A stretch of DNA of 64,000 nucleotides from Trueperella bialowiezensis (GTDB lineage: Bacteria > Actinomycetota > Actinomycetes > Actinomycetales > Actinomycetaceae), in assembly GCF_900637955.1 (NCBI RefSeq), contig NZ_LR134476.1, positions 992,001 through 1,056,000 of the forward strand. Direction: 5' to 3'. The position numbers and the translations under genes are program-made. Below the pieces are notes generated by a model. That model was not told the DNA's origin. It saw only the letters and a list, made by a program, of their open reading frames with translations, and made no database searches. Shown here in pieces: positions 16,363 through 22,825 of this stretch (positions are counted from its first letter, which is position 1; each line of letters opens with the position of its first letter).

Positions 16363-16642
16363 GCCGACACCTCCCGCCGCCCATGATTGGCGCTTGGTCG
16401 AACAGTAGACACCTCCGGCAAAAAAGAGCGTCGACGGGGACGTCGAGGGTTTTGGCGATTCCCTTTGCGACGTCGACGCCAGTGTGAGTATTTCGGCCGG
16501 AGGCGAGGTGTCCGATCAGGGACTTTGAGCAGCCTACGCGGGAAGCGAGTTCCGCGTAGCTCATCCCTCGGAAGCGCAGGAACTGCTTTAGCGCTTCAGG
16601 CGATATGAGTTTCACTGAGAACCTCCAGTTGTATCTCTTCAT
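16295..16642 (-). CDS. Cro-like XRE-family regulator
   Basis: A 115-residue protein with an XRE-type HTH, MSYAELASRVGCSKSLIGHL (about 27-46) and the following VDVAKGIAKTLDVPVDALF. AAGGAG lies seven bases before the ATG. It is the first gene of the early minus-strand operon and diverges from the repressor gene at 16827, the standard lambda-like switch. The last 22 codons overlap the ParB-like gene, so the functional protein probably ends near the HTH. Confidence 0.82.
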   Translation of the reverse strand: MKRYNWRFSVKLISPEALKQFLRFRGMSYAELASRVGCSKSLIGHLASGRNTHTGVDVAKGIAKTLDVPVDALFCRRCLLFDQAPIMGGGRCRHEDPPVRRQIPNAPRRRTSRAG

Positions 16643-16657
16643 CTCTTACTCCTTAGC

Positions 16658-16796
16658 GTAGACTTTTGTTTACCGCTTTCGCAAGCAGTATACGCCAACG
16701 TCTACAGGGTTGCAACTGCTTTTTGGCGAAACTTCGACGTTTTAGCGAATTACATTGCCGTAGTTTGTATACGGCTCGTCTACAATTGCCGTAGAC
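16658..16796. promoter_or_regulatory. Prophage switch operator region
   Basis: The hexamer GTAGAC or its complement GTCTAC occurs four times between the divergent repressor and Cro-like genes: 16658-16663, 16700-16705, 16779-16784 and 16791-16796. The last two form the inverted repeat TCTACAATTGCCGTAGA. This spacing fits multiple operators for two competing HTH proteins. A repressor-side promoter is less clear; TACAAT at 16782-16787 could be its -10. Confidence 0.6.
16687..16715 (-). promoter_or_regulatory. Early (Cro-side) promoter
   Basis: On the minus strand TTGCAA (16715-16710), a 17-base spacer, then TATACT (16692-16687) form a near-consensus sigma-70-type promoter, about 45 bases upstream of the Cro-like ATG. 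A GTAGAC operator half-site lies inside the spacer, so a bound repressor would block it. Confidence 0.75.
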
Positions 16797-16826
16797 AAAC
16801 GGCTATAGGCGGGCGAGGATTCAAGT

Positions 16827-17273
16827 ATGAGTAGCACATTCCCAGAACCGTGGAAGACCCTGGCAGACAGAGTAGGCATTACCTCCTACGGGCAGCTGGC
16901 TGAAAGGTCGGGGCTTTCTCGGCCGACTGTTTACTCTGCGGTTTCTGGGCGCAGCGCGCGGCCGCAGCTCAAGACTCTTGCGGGGCTCGCAGAGGCGTTT
17001 CGCATCTCGACTGAAGAGCTTTTGGATATTCTGGGCCGTCCAGCCCGAGAGGAAGTTGAGGAGTATAGGCCTCCGGAAGAGGCTGCGCTGCTTACTAGGC
17101 GTGAGCGTGAGGCTGTTGATGAAATCATCCGCCTCCTCATCAAAGCCCGCCAACAAAACACCACCAATGATGTTGACGCCTACCTCACCGAAGCCGACGC
17201 CAAACGCACCCTATTCGAAGCCCACGAGTGGGATATGGCAGCACGCCACAAAAACGAGAACAGCGGACAGTAA
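16827..17273 (+). CDS. Prophage repressor, XRE family
   Basis: A 148-residue HTH protein. The DNA-binding domain is at residues 18-70: TSYGQLAERSGLSRPTVYSA then LKTLAGLAEAFRISTEELLD. The C-terminal half is charged and helical, not a LexA-type peptidase, so induction may need another factor such as the ImmA-like peptidase at 18948. It diverges from the Cro-like gene and starts the rightward immunity operon. It is most likely the CI-type repressor that keeps the prophage silent. Confidence 0.75.
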   Translation: MSSTFPEPWKTLADRVGITSYGQLAERSGLSRPTVYSAVSGRSARPQLKTLAGLAEAFRISTEELLDILGRPAREEVEEYRPPEEAALLTRREREAVDEIIRLLIKARQQNTTNDVDAYLTEADAKRTLFEAHEWDMAARHKNENSGQ

Positions 17274-17285
17274 GAAAACGGAACA

Positions 17286-18230
17286 ATGACGACTAAACCA
17301 AAAACTAAAAAGGCCTACTTCAGGAAACTAACTTCCCTAGCGCCAGGCGAGAAACTCGCCAATTACCCATCCATCCACTCCGGCCTTGCAAACAAGTTTG
17401 AACAATGGGCCAAACTTCCAGCAGACCAACAGCACGTAAAAGTCAACGGGGTCGACATGTACTGCTCAGCAGACCACGCCACCGAATACCCCACAGTCAC
17501 CATCTTCAAACCAATGAGCGACGACTTCATTACTCGCTACAACCGATCAAACGGCGAAATATCAGAACTATTCACCCCCGACGACGACCCCGACGAAGTG
17601 CTAGCCCACGCGAGCGTGTTCGCCGTCGACGGCCCAACCGGCATCATCGCCATGATACGTAGCAGCCAGTCAGCACCCTCAGCTAACGCGCTAGAGGTGT
17701 TTTTAGACGAAGCCGCCACGCTACCAGTCGAACAAGGCGTCCAACGCCGATGGGGCAGTGAAGCAGTCATCGAAAGATCTTCAATTAAAGACTTCGATAA
17801 CTACTCTGGCGGCGTCACCGAAGCAACGCTACGGTTCCCTACACGACACGATTTGTTCAACACACAGTTGCAGTCCGGGCTGGTCGCTGCAATGGAAGCC
17901 TACGCCAACACCATCGGAGGGGATCTAGAAATCACCATCACCGCAAAGCTCACGCACACGGGCAAACAATCTAAAGAAACTCGGCGTAGATTCCTCCGGA
18001 ATCTACGGCACGATGTGCCGCCTGTAGTGCGTAGCGGTTCGAAGTTCTCTGTCAAACTCTTTGGCGACGATGGCACACAGCAGGTTATGAACCTAATAGA
18101 AGAACGTCTATCTGTTGAGGTTGATATTTCGATTGACCCGAATGGAGCGCAAGGGTTGCAGCAGTTGCAGGCGAATGTAGTCTCGTGTTTGTCGGACAAT
18201 CTCGATAGGATAAAAAAGCTATACGGATAG
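17286..18230 (+). CDS. Unknown soluble prophage protein (lysogenic conversion candidate)
   Basis: A 314-residue protein with no signal peptide or membrane segment. It starts 12 bases after the repressor stop and is probably expressed from the repressor transcript in the lysogen. It is mixed alpha/beta with a VFAVDGPTGIIAMIRSSQSA strand region, an acidic middle (PDDDPDE), and a LEITITAKLTHTGKQSKETR segment. No family is recognised. Together with the next gene it forms a soluble-plus-membrane pair, the architecture of several prophage superinfection-exclusion or defence systems. That function is an inference. Confidence 0.7.
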   Translation: MTTKPKTKKAYFRKLTSLAPGEKLANYPSIHSGLANKFEQWAKLPADQQHVKVNGVDMYCSADHATEYPTVTIFKPMSDDFITRYNRSNGEISELFTPDDDPDEVLAHASVFAVDGPTGIIAMIRSSQSAPSANALEVFLDEAATLPVEQGVQRRWGSEAVIERSSIKDFDNYSGGVTEATLRFPTRHDLFNTQLQSGLVAAMEAYANTIGGDLEITITAKLTHTGKQSKETRRRFLRNLRHDVPPVVRSGSKFSVKLFGDDGTQQVMNLIEERLSVEVDISIDPNGAQGLQQLQANVVSCLSDNLDRIKKLYG

Positions 18231-18249
18231 CCAGAGGGGAGGTAGCACG

Positions 18250-18723
18250 ATGCGGCTTTTAGATAGGTTGCTTGATCGTCCGCGCTTGGATTTCGCGCTG
18301 GCTGTGGCCGTCGGCGTGCTCGCCGGTATTTTCCTTTCTCCTGTGGTTGACCGTGCTCTCGGTTCCCAGCTTTATGGTGCGATTGCGACGGTCTCATCAA
18401 TTGTTTTGGGGTTCTCGGCCGTTGTTCGTAACCGGTTCTTGGCGGCCGCGTCAACGAAACTGGGTGAAATCTATCAACTGCATGCGCCGACGCTACGTAG
18501 GAATATCAAGTATGTGATGGTGTACTGCGCTTCAGCCGCAATCTTGGCGCTTGCATTGTTCTTTGTGCCCGATTCATTTTCTCGAATCTTGACTGGCGCT
18601 TCGGCTGGGATGGTGGCTTTAATTGCCTTTAGCTTGGTTAGGCTTATCGTTCTGTACGAAGTAGCTGATCGTGGGGAGGATATTGCGTTGAATTCTCCTC
18701 GAGAACATGTTGTGCATTTCTAG
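18250..18723 (+). CDS. Four-helix membrane protein paired with the preceding gene
   Basis: A 157-residue protein with four predicted membrane helices at about 14-33, 40-59, 87-106 and 116-137 and a cytoplasmic loop near 60-86 rich in Arg and Lys. AGAGGGGAGG lies upstream of the ATG. It follows the 314-residue soluble gene by 19 bases and ends before a terminator, so the repressor, soluble protein and this protein form one lysogenic operon. A membrane effector or exclusion protein is plausible; no family is recognised. Confidence 0.7.
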   Translation: MRLLDRLLDRPRLDFALAVAVGVLAGIFLSPVVDRALGSQLYGAIATVSSIVLGFSAVVRNRFLAAASTKLGEIYQLHAPTLRRNIKYVMVYCASAAILALALFFVPDSFSRILTGASAGMVALIAFSLVRLIVLYEVADRGEDIALNSPREHVVHF

Positions 18724-18769
18724 CGCCGGGGTCGGGTTTATTTCGTTGGCTGACCGCAGACAATAGAAC

Positions 18770-18833
18770 GGTCGGATGTCCTAGCTCGTTTTGAGCACGC
18801 ACACCATTTGGGCGACTATTTGGACATCCGACC
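18770..18833. repeat. Inverted repeat in the gap after the membrane gene
   Basis: GGTCGGATGTCC at 18770-18781 is repeated as its exact complement GGACATCCGACC at 18822-18833, with a 40-base loop. It lies in the 224-base gap between the membrane protein and the ImmA-like gene. No T tract follows, so it may be a protein-binding or recombination site rather than a terminator. Confidence 0.5.
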
Positions 18834-18890
18834 TTGGTTATGTCTCAATCCTAGCCTTTTCGCGGCCTTGCATCTATAAGGGACTGCGTT

Positions 18891-18917
18891 CTAGCGCCTA
18901 TAGGCGGCTAGTTTTTT
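18891..18917 (+). terminator. Intrinsic terminator of the repressor operon
   Basis: CTAGCGCC, a TATA loop and GGCGGCTAG form a GC-rich hairpin with one bulged base, followed by TTTTTT. It lies after the membrane gene and 31 bases before the ImmA-like start. Confidence 0.65.
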
Positions 18918-18947
18918 CTGTCGGAGGTGGCTTTTAGGCTCTAGCAC

Positions 18948-19382
18948 GTGAGTATTGATGAACTAGTGGCTGCCTGTGCTGCCATTGGTGTGCATGTGGT
19001 GTTTTTACCTGTCGGCGTGGCTGGCGGCTACGTGCACGACATCAGGTTGATCGTGGTTGATTCTGGCCTGCCAGCAGTGGAGCAGCGGGCCGTGTTGGCC
19101 CATGAGTATGTGCACGCGTTGCACGGCCACGACGGCGTCCAAGATGAGACTGTGGAATCCTCGGTGGATCGTGAGGCCGCCCAGCTGTTGATCTCGCCTG
19201 TGGAGTATGCGGCTGCCGAGCGGCTGTTTGGGGTGAATGTGGTGGCGATTGCTGATGAGTTGGGCGTACCAATGTGGGTGGTGGCGGCTTATCGAGAGTG
19301 GTTGGCTGAGCGTGGTGTTTGTGGTCTAGTCCACACCCATGAGTTTAGTCCACCACTTGACTGGTGTTGTCTGGTGGACTAA
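18948..19382 (+). CDS. ImmA/IrrE-family metallopeptidase
   Basis: A 144-residue protein with the zinc motif HEYVH at residues 52-56 in LAHEYVHALHG, and a downstream ESSVDREAAQLL that supplies the third ligand region. This is the COG2856/ImmA fold. ImmA proteins cleave XRE-type repressors to induce mobile elements, so the repressor at 16827, which lacks a self-cleavage domain, is a likely target. The GTG start at 18948 has no obvious Shine-Dalgarno. Its stop codon lies in a large inverted repeat. Confidence 0.82.
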   Translation: MSIDELVAACAAIGVHVVFLPVGVAGGYVHDIRLIVVDSGLPAVEQRAVLAHEYVHALHGHDGVQDETVESSVDREAAQLLISPVEYAAAERLFGVNVVAIADELGVPMWVVAAYREWLAERGVCGLVHTHEFSPPLDWCCLVD

Positions 19383-19385
19383 ACT
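19342..19385. repeat. Perfect 14-bp inverted repeat at the ImmA-like stop
   Basis: AGTTTAGTCCACCA (19342-19355) and TGGTGGACTAAACT (19372-19385) are exact complements with a 16-base loop, spanning the TAA of the peptidase. A partial third copy, TAGTCCAC, lies at 19328-19335. No T tract follows. It marks the change from phage genes to the mosaic array and might be an attachment or regulatory site. Confidence 0.6.
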
Positions 19386-19415
19386 TATAGATGTCAACAA
19401 GAAAGGAGGTGCAAC

Positions 19416-19523
19416 ATGATAGACAGCCTAGGAAACCTCTTCGCCGGGCTTGGAGTCTTCATCGGTAGCCTTGCCGCACTGATCAAAGTCCTCAAGCCCA
19501 AGAAGAGGAAAAAGAAGAAATAG
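19416..19523 (+). CDS. Small cationic hydrophobic peptide (35 aa)
   Basis: A 35-codon frame preceded by an excellent AAAGGAGGT site six bases from the ATG. The peptide has a hydrophobic helix with glycines (GLGVFIGSLAALIKVL) followed by a tail of Lys and Arg. A related but start-less segment lies at 23611-23697. Such peptides could be membrane-acting toxins, leaderless bacteriocins or signal peptides; nothing in the sequence decides between these. A hairpin follows its stop. Confidence 0.6.
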   Translation: MIDSLGNLFAGLGVFIGSLAALIKVLKPKKRKKKK

Positions 19524-19532
19524 CAACTTCTT

Positions 19533-19572
19533 CTAGGAAGACCCCGGAACCCCTCCGGGGATCTTCCCCTAG
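19533..19572 (+). terminator. Hairpin after the cationic peptide gene
   Basis: CTAGGAAGACCCCGGA pairs with TCCGGGGATCTTCCCCTAG around an ACCCC loop with two bulges. A near-identical hairpin lies at 23705-23742. There is no T run, so it may attenuate or protect RNA rather than terminate. Confidence 0.5.
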
Positions 19573-19588
19573 ACTCTATCACAGCGCC

Positions 19589-19744
19589 ATGAACAAAGAC
19601 ACAACACTTATCGCCACCGCAATCACAGTTGGCCTAGCCACGCTTGCCTGCAACTTCACGCCCGCAGTCACGCTCGCCTTAGGCCTCGTCAGCCTCACAG
19701 CAGCCCTCTGCGCAATCCAGCGCGCCACAGGGAGGAACCAATGA
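19589..19744 (+). CDS. Small two-helix membrane protein
   Basis: A 51-residue peptide with two hydrophobic segments (TLIATAITVGLATLACN and ALGLVSLTAALCAIQ). Its TGA overlaps the next ATG as ATGA, supporting translation. No family is recognised. It is part of the block repeated, in altered form, at 23.6-24.6 kb, where this gene is missing. Confidence 0.5.
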   Translation: MNKDTTLIATAITVGLATLACNFTPAVTLALGLVSLTAALCAIQRATGRNQ

Positions 19745-19962
19745 CCACCCACTACCTATCCCTGCACGGCTTCGCAGCGCGAATAGGAATCGCCTACTCG
19801 ACCATTCGAAACTATCAACGCCAAAAGCGCTTACCCGCACCCGATGCGATCATCGGCGAAGGCAACGCCACCACCCACGGCTGGCTACCCGAAACCGTCG
19901 ACCACTGGCAAGCCAACAGGCCAGGACGCGGAGCCAGAACAGACCTCAAAAACAGGAGCTAA
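19741..19962 (+). CDS. MerR/AlpA-like HTH protein
   Basis: A 73-residue DNA-binding protein: LSLHGFAARIGIAYSTIRNY forms the HTH, followed by a LPAPDAIIG wing and WLPETVDHWQANRPGRGAR, the usual end of AlpA/excisionase-like proteins. AGGGAGGAACCA precedes the ATG, which overlaps the previous stop. The last 39 codons are duplicated at 24333-24448. It could be an excisionase, because this family often bends attachment sites. Confidence 0.7.
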   Translation: MTTHYLSLHGFAARIGIAYSTIRNYQRQKRLPAPDAIIGEGNATTHGWLPETVDHWQANRPGRGARTDLKNRS

Positions 19963-19969
19963 GCAGCCC

Positions 19970-20053
19970 ATGTTCTGGCCGTTCGCGCCGGGTGCGAGGG
20001 GTACTTTTCTAGCCCACGCGTTGGCGCAGTGCGGAAAGGTGGGCGTGTTTTAG
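19970..20053 (+). CDS. Tiny conserved-frame ORF in repeat block (27 aa)
   Basis: A 27-codon frame beginning MFWPFAPGARGTF and ending CGKVGVF. A second copy at 24455-24538 has CTG instead of ATG but keeps the same length and frame, with several changed bases and no indel. That constancy hints at translation, although it may only reflect recent duplication. Confidence 0.3.
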   Translation: MFWPFAPGARGTFLAHALAQCGKVGVF

Positions 20054-20076
20054 TTTCCCTCCATCTCCGCTCTGTG

Positions 20077-20116
20077 ATGTCTCGCGACATCGTTCCGGTG
20101 TCGCGAGACATTTTTT
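20077..20116 (+). terminator. Strong intrinsic terminator
   Basis: ATGTCTCGCGACA (20077-20089) and TGTCGCGAGACAT (20099-20111) form a perfect 13-bp stem with a nine-base loop, followed by six T. It ends the rightward transcripts from the 19.4-20.05 kb block. Confidence 0.9.
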
Positions 20117-20124
20117 GTTGTTTT

Positions 20125-20250
20125 TGGCGCGAGATACCTCGCCAGTTCCGCGTAAGACATGACCTAGCGTAATCTCATTGGTGAAAAGCAGGAAATCGGC
20201 CCTTTTCTCACCTGCTATGCGAAGGGCGCCGAGTACGAGCCCCGGCACCG
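20125..20250 (-). repeat. Repeat with conserved reading frame, copy 1 (GLVLGxLR)
   Basis: Read on the minus strand this segment gives GLVLGALRIAGEKRADFLLF then NEITLGHVLRGTGEVSR. It matches 42725-42850 on the plus strand base for base without indels, and partly 24553-24621 (minus) and 42125-42190 (plus). The frame is kept although many third positions differ, so it may encode a small peptide or be the end of a widespread gene family. The 20054-20353 gap holds only this and the terminator. Confidence 0.55.
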
Positions 20251-20353
20251 GGTCTCTTCCGACTGAGGCCGGGAATCTTAGGCGCACTTCTGAGGTGCGC
20301 TAAGCCCCTAAGGGCCAAAACCCACGAGAAAGCAGTGGGACGAACTTGTAGCG

Positions 20354-20698
20354 CTATCGGCTACGCTGTGCGTTCTTCTCTCGGTGTTTGGCGATCCAGC
20401 CGAGCGTCCGCTCAGTCAAATCCGGATCCCAACCACCACGCACCTCAGCCTCGGTAATATCAAGAAGCTCTATCGGCACCTCAATGTCTTCGAGGAACAT
20501 TCCCTGAAGAAACGCATCGAGCTCGATTCCCGGCTCTGCACCATTCCTCCCACTGGCAACGAAAGCTTTCGCCGTGGAACTCAGAAGCGGAAAATACGGA
20601 GCATACAGTTCTAGCAGGCCTTTACTGCCTAACGCCTTTGGCATCAAAACCACTCCGTTCTCCAATTCTTGACTATTTAACTTTAGCTCTACTGGCAT
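20354..20698 (-). CDS. Putative immunity-type protein, GWD family copy 1
   Basis: A 114-residue acidic protein ending EVRGGWDPDLTERTLGWIAK followed by HREKN. The 95-residue protein at 23813-24100 shares this C-terminus almost exactly but has a different N-terminal half, as expected for recombining immunity genes. There is no signal peptide. Small size, acidic charge and presence in an array of repeated genes suggest an immunity protein against a polymorphic toxin; no toxin partner is intact here. Confidence 0.55.
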   Translation of the reverse strand: MPVELKLNSQELENGVVLMPKALGSKGLLELYAPYFPLLSSTAKAFVASGRNGAEPGIELDAFLQGMFLEDIEVPIELLDITEAEVRGGWDPDLTERTLGWIAKHREKNAQRSR

Positions 20699-20766
20699 GC
20701 GTTCAGATAAACGTCGATTTCACAGACCAGCGCAAGAAGCCCGCCGCAACTAAACTATCGGCACCG

Positions 20767-21048
20767 CTAGGTGCGTGCGAAGGCCCGCACGCTTTCAAGA
20801 TCGGGCAACGTCTCAAATTGTTCATCAGACGGCGGCCGATAACCTAGCTGTTCCTTCACGAACTCCTGAATCTCCTCAGGCGGAACAGCCGTTAAATAAC
20901 AGGCTGTTATCGGAAAAGGGCCTGGGCCGTCATCAAAATAGTTCGTCGGCTTCGTAAGTGGGAACTGCTCGAGCACCTCACGCACCTCCTCCAACGAAAA
21001 ACCTTCGAAGAACAAAGCAATATTCCGGTTACGCAACTCATCGCCCAT
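20767..21048 (-). CDS. 93-residue array protein, copy A
   Basis: One of four 93-residue acidic paralogs in this region. Shared core: ALFFEGFSLEEVREVLEQFP, a PxPI-type strand, AVPPEEIQEFVKEQLGYRPP and the end LESVRAFART. Copy A differs most in the middle (GPGPFPITACYLTAV). The ATG follows GGTGGTGTTTTGGGTTA, part of an upstream module kept in all four copies. The family is unknown; immunity-protein-like by size, charge and tandem copies. Confidence 0.6.
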   Translation of the reverse strand: MGDELRNRNIALFFEGFSLEEVREVLEQFPLTKPTNYFDDGPGPFPITACYLTAVPPEEIQEFVKEQLGYRPPSDEQFETLPDLESVRAFART

Positions 21049-21139
21049 TAACCCAAAACACCACCTTCACAGACGGACTCATCCCGATGACAACACGGTG
21101 TCCGCATCCATATCGTAGAGTAGACACCCACCGCTACTG

Positions 21140-21382
21140 TTATGCACCTGATCGTCCTTTGAAAAAGTCAGCCCAAAACGGGCGCTCTTTCTTAACGATT
21201 TCGATTTGCTCAGCACTGAAATTATGCGGGTAATCAGCGAATAGATTGAGAACTGTTTTCTTATCAAACGTCACGAGGTGAACACCTCGTGGCGAGTTAC
21301 CATCTTCGTCAATCTCGGTCACATCCCATATGCGAGCACCGAGAATATTATCTTCCTCAGCTATGAACTGGTTACTTTTCAT
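21140..21382 (-). CDS. Small putative immunity-type protein
   Basis: An 80-residue protein from ATG 21382 with AAAGGAG upstream. It contains LGARIWDVTEIDEDG, a THLVTFD-like strand and a C-terminal KKERPFWADFFKGR. It overlaps, by eleven bases, the 3' end of a broken upstream frame that looks like the tail of a toxin or partner gene. The arrangement, short tail then overlapping small gene, is typical of toxin-immunity pairs. Confidence 0.55.
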   Translation of the reverse strand: MKSNQFIAEEDNILGARIWDVTEIDEDGNSPRGVHLVTFDKKTVLNLFADYPHNFSAEQIEIVKKERPFWADFFKGRSGA

Positions 21383-21618
21383 ACCCGGCAACTCCTTTCA
21401 GCTGTTCTCCTGGCAGAGTGTTGAAGTACGGCATCAACGCCTGGAATTCCTCAGACTGCGCAAGCTCCCCAATTTCCATTAAACCAGCTTTTGATCGATA
21501 CGCATACCTAAAATGGTCTTCGAACGTTGAACTCTAAATCGCGTCCGCAAAGCTGACATGCGAAGTGGTCGCCGACCATTTTCAGATGGAGATTGGGGTT
21601 ACCCCAAAGTGTGGACAT
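21372..21618 (-). pseudogene. Frameshifted remnant upstream of the 80-residue gene
   Basis: Two overlapping frames make one likely broken gene. Frame one, from ATG 21618, contains MVGDHFACQLCGRDLEF with a CxxC knuckle and stops at 21508. Frame two, open from about 21535, reads TFEDHFRYAYRSKAGLMEIG to GYEK and stops at 21372, just inside the next gene. Joined, they give a plausible zinc-knuckle protein of about 80 residues. A single indel near 21520-21535 would explain it. Confidence 0.45.
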
Positions 21619-21676
21619 TTAGCGCACTTCCTTAATTCTTGTTAACCCCGCCTCGACTCTAAGCGTTAAGTGGGGG

Positions 21677-21691
21677 TATACTTTAGCTGTG
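21677..21691 (+). promoter_or_regulatory. hicA promoter, probably leaderless
   Basis: TATACT at 21677-21682 lies six bases before the GTG at 21689, so transcription should start at or next to the start codon. There is no Shine-Dalgarno. A weak -35, TCGACT, lies about 18 bases upstream of the -10. Leaderless starts are common in Actinobacteria. Confidence 0.6.
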
Positions 21692-21880
21692 ACGAAGCCA
21701 ATGAAACGCAGAGACGCGATCAAACTCCTCAAGAAAGCAGGGTTCACATCGCGCCAAGGCAAAGGCGACCACGAAATCTGGCGCAACGGTTCCGTCACAG
21801 TCACAATCACCCAATCCCGCGAGCTGTCACCAAAGGTCACACGTGACCTACTCAACGCCATCGAAAGGAGCAGCAAATGA
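21689..21880 (+). CDS. hicA: HicA-like mRNA interferase toxin
   Basis: A 63-residue double-stranded RNA-binding-fold toxin: RRDAIKLLKKAGFTSRQGKG, catalytic His28 in GDHEIWRNG, then VTVTITQSRELSPKVTRDLL. HicA cleaves mRNAs during stress or when its antitoxin is lost. The stop overlaps the antitoxin ATG by four bases, so the pair is coupled. Length and motif match the family well. Confidence 0.88.
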   Translation: MTKPMKRRDAIKLLKKAGFTSRQGKGDHEIWRNGSVTVTITQSRELSPKVTRDLLNAIERSSK

Positions 21881-22248
21881 CCACCATTAATGTCACCGCA
21901 TCGCGCTGGAGCGGCGGCTGGGAACTCGAAATCAGCCCCACCGATCACACCCAAGTCCGCCACCTGTCCAACGCACGCCAACAAGTCATCGATTACCTCG
22001 ACACCATGTACGACGACGTCGACCACACCGGCTGGACCATCAACATCATTCCCGACATTGGAGAACTGGCCGAGAGCCTGACCCAAGCACGCGCCGCCAC
22101 CGAAGCAGCCGCCAAAGCCCAAGAACAAGCCGCAGCCCAAACCCGTGCCACAGTCCGCTCCCTGCTCGATGCTGGATACACCCAAGCAGACACGGCAGCA
22201 CTCATGGGCGTCTCCCGTGCCCGCATCTCCCAACTCGCCAAGGCATAA
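21877..22248 (+). CDS. hicB: HicB-like antitoxin
   Basis: A 123-residue protein with the degraded-RNase-H HicB domain at the N-terminus (ASRWSGGWELEISP and a DTMYDD segment), an Ala/Glu/Gln-rich helical linker (about 68-95), and a C-terminal HTH, YTQADTAALMGVSRARISQL. It should bind and block HicA and repress the operon through its HTH. It overlaps hicA by four bases. The pair is intact, unlike its surroundings. Confidence 0.82.
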   Translation: MTTINVTASRWSGGWELEISPTDHTQVRHLSNARQQVIDYLDTMYDDVDHTGWTINIIPDIGELAESLTQARAATEAAAKAQEQAAAQTRATVRSLLDAGYTQADTAALMGVSRARISQLAKA

Positions 22249-22343
22249 CATCGATCTGCCGACATGGATCAACGCTACAGCTGCACTCGTCTCGTGAGGT
22301 TAGCCTCGGGTTGTGGATAGTCGCCACGGCAGAATCGCGCATT

Positions 22344-22688
22344 TTAAAGGCATTCTAAACGTCGCCTATATTGGCAAGCTGAACTCCGCAACCGCGTTTC
22401 AAGACGATTCGTCTCGGTCGTGTCGGGACTGCATGGCCTGAAACTCTTGGCTTCATCCCGCCACCGATCGACCATACGCCTCGGCTGCGAATTGAACACC
22501 CTGAAAACATCCGAAGCAAGTAGCGCTCTTTCTTCGTTTGAAACGCCTACCACTTGTTTTAACGCAATATCGACATGTTCCATGCAGTATGCCTTGCTCA
22601 GCGAGCGAGGTGTAAGCGATTCGTAGTACTCACGACTACGAAGAACATATTTGTCTGCCTCACGGATATACTGCACCGGCTTATCCAA
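22344..22688 (-). CDS. TTG-started array protein, copy 1
   Basis: A 114-residue protein. The only available start is TTG at 22688, because an in-frame TGA lies two codons upstream. It begins MDKPVQYIREADKYVLRSRE and continues helical through VFRVFNSQPRRMVDRWRDEA. The first 55 residues match the copy at 24599-24925 almost exactly; the middle differs by two compensating indels. Basic and helical, it may be an immunity or regulatory protein; no family is recognised. Confidence 0.5.
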   Translation of the reverse strand: MDKPVQYIREADKYVLRSREYYESLTPRSLSKAYCMEHVDIALKQVVGVSNEERALLASDVFRVFNSQPRRMVDRWRDEAKSFRPCSPDTTETNRLETRLRSSACQYRRRLECL

Positions 22689-22825
22689 CGTTCATCACCA
22701 ACTACGCAACAGTGCACGTCATCGCGCAGTTGAAAAAGACGCGGAAACGTGACGTTCTCATAAACGATTAGTCTGGCGAACAATGTCATGTCAGATCCTC
22801 CCACCGCACACTCATTTCGCCGACG

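Noticed and set aside
22598-22804. 68-codon frame upstream of and overlapping TTG-started copy 1
   Set aside because: The second copy of this region has a stop within the same frame, and most of the frame reads the TTG-started gene out of phase. Kept as chance.
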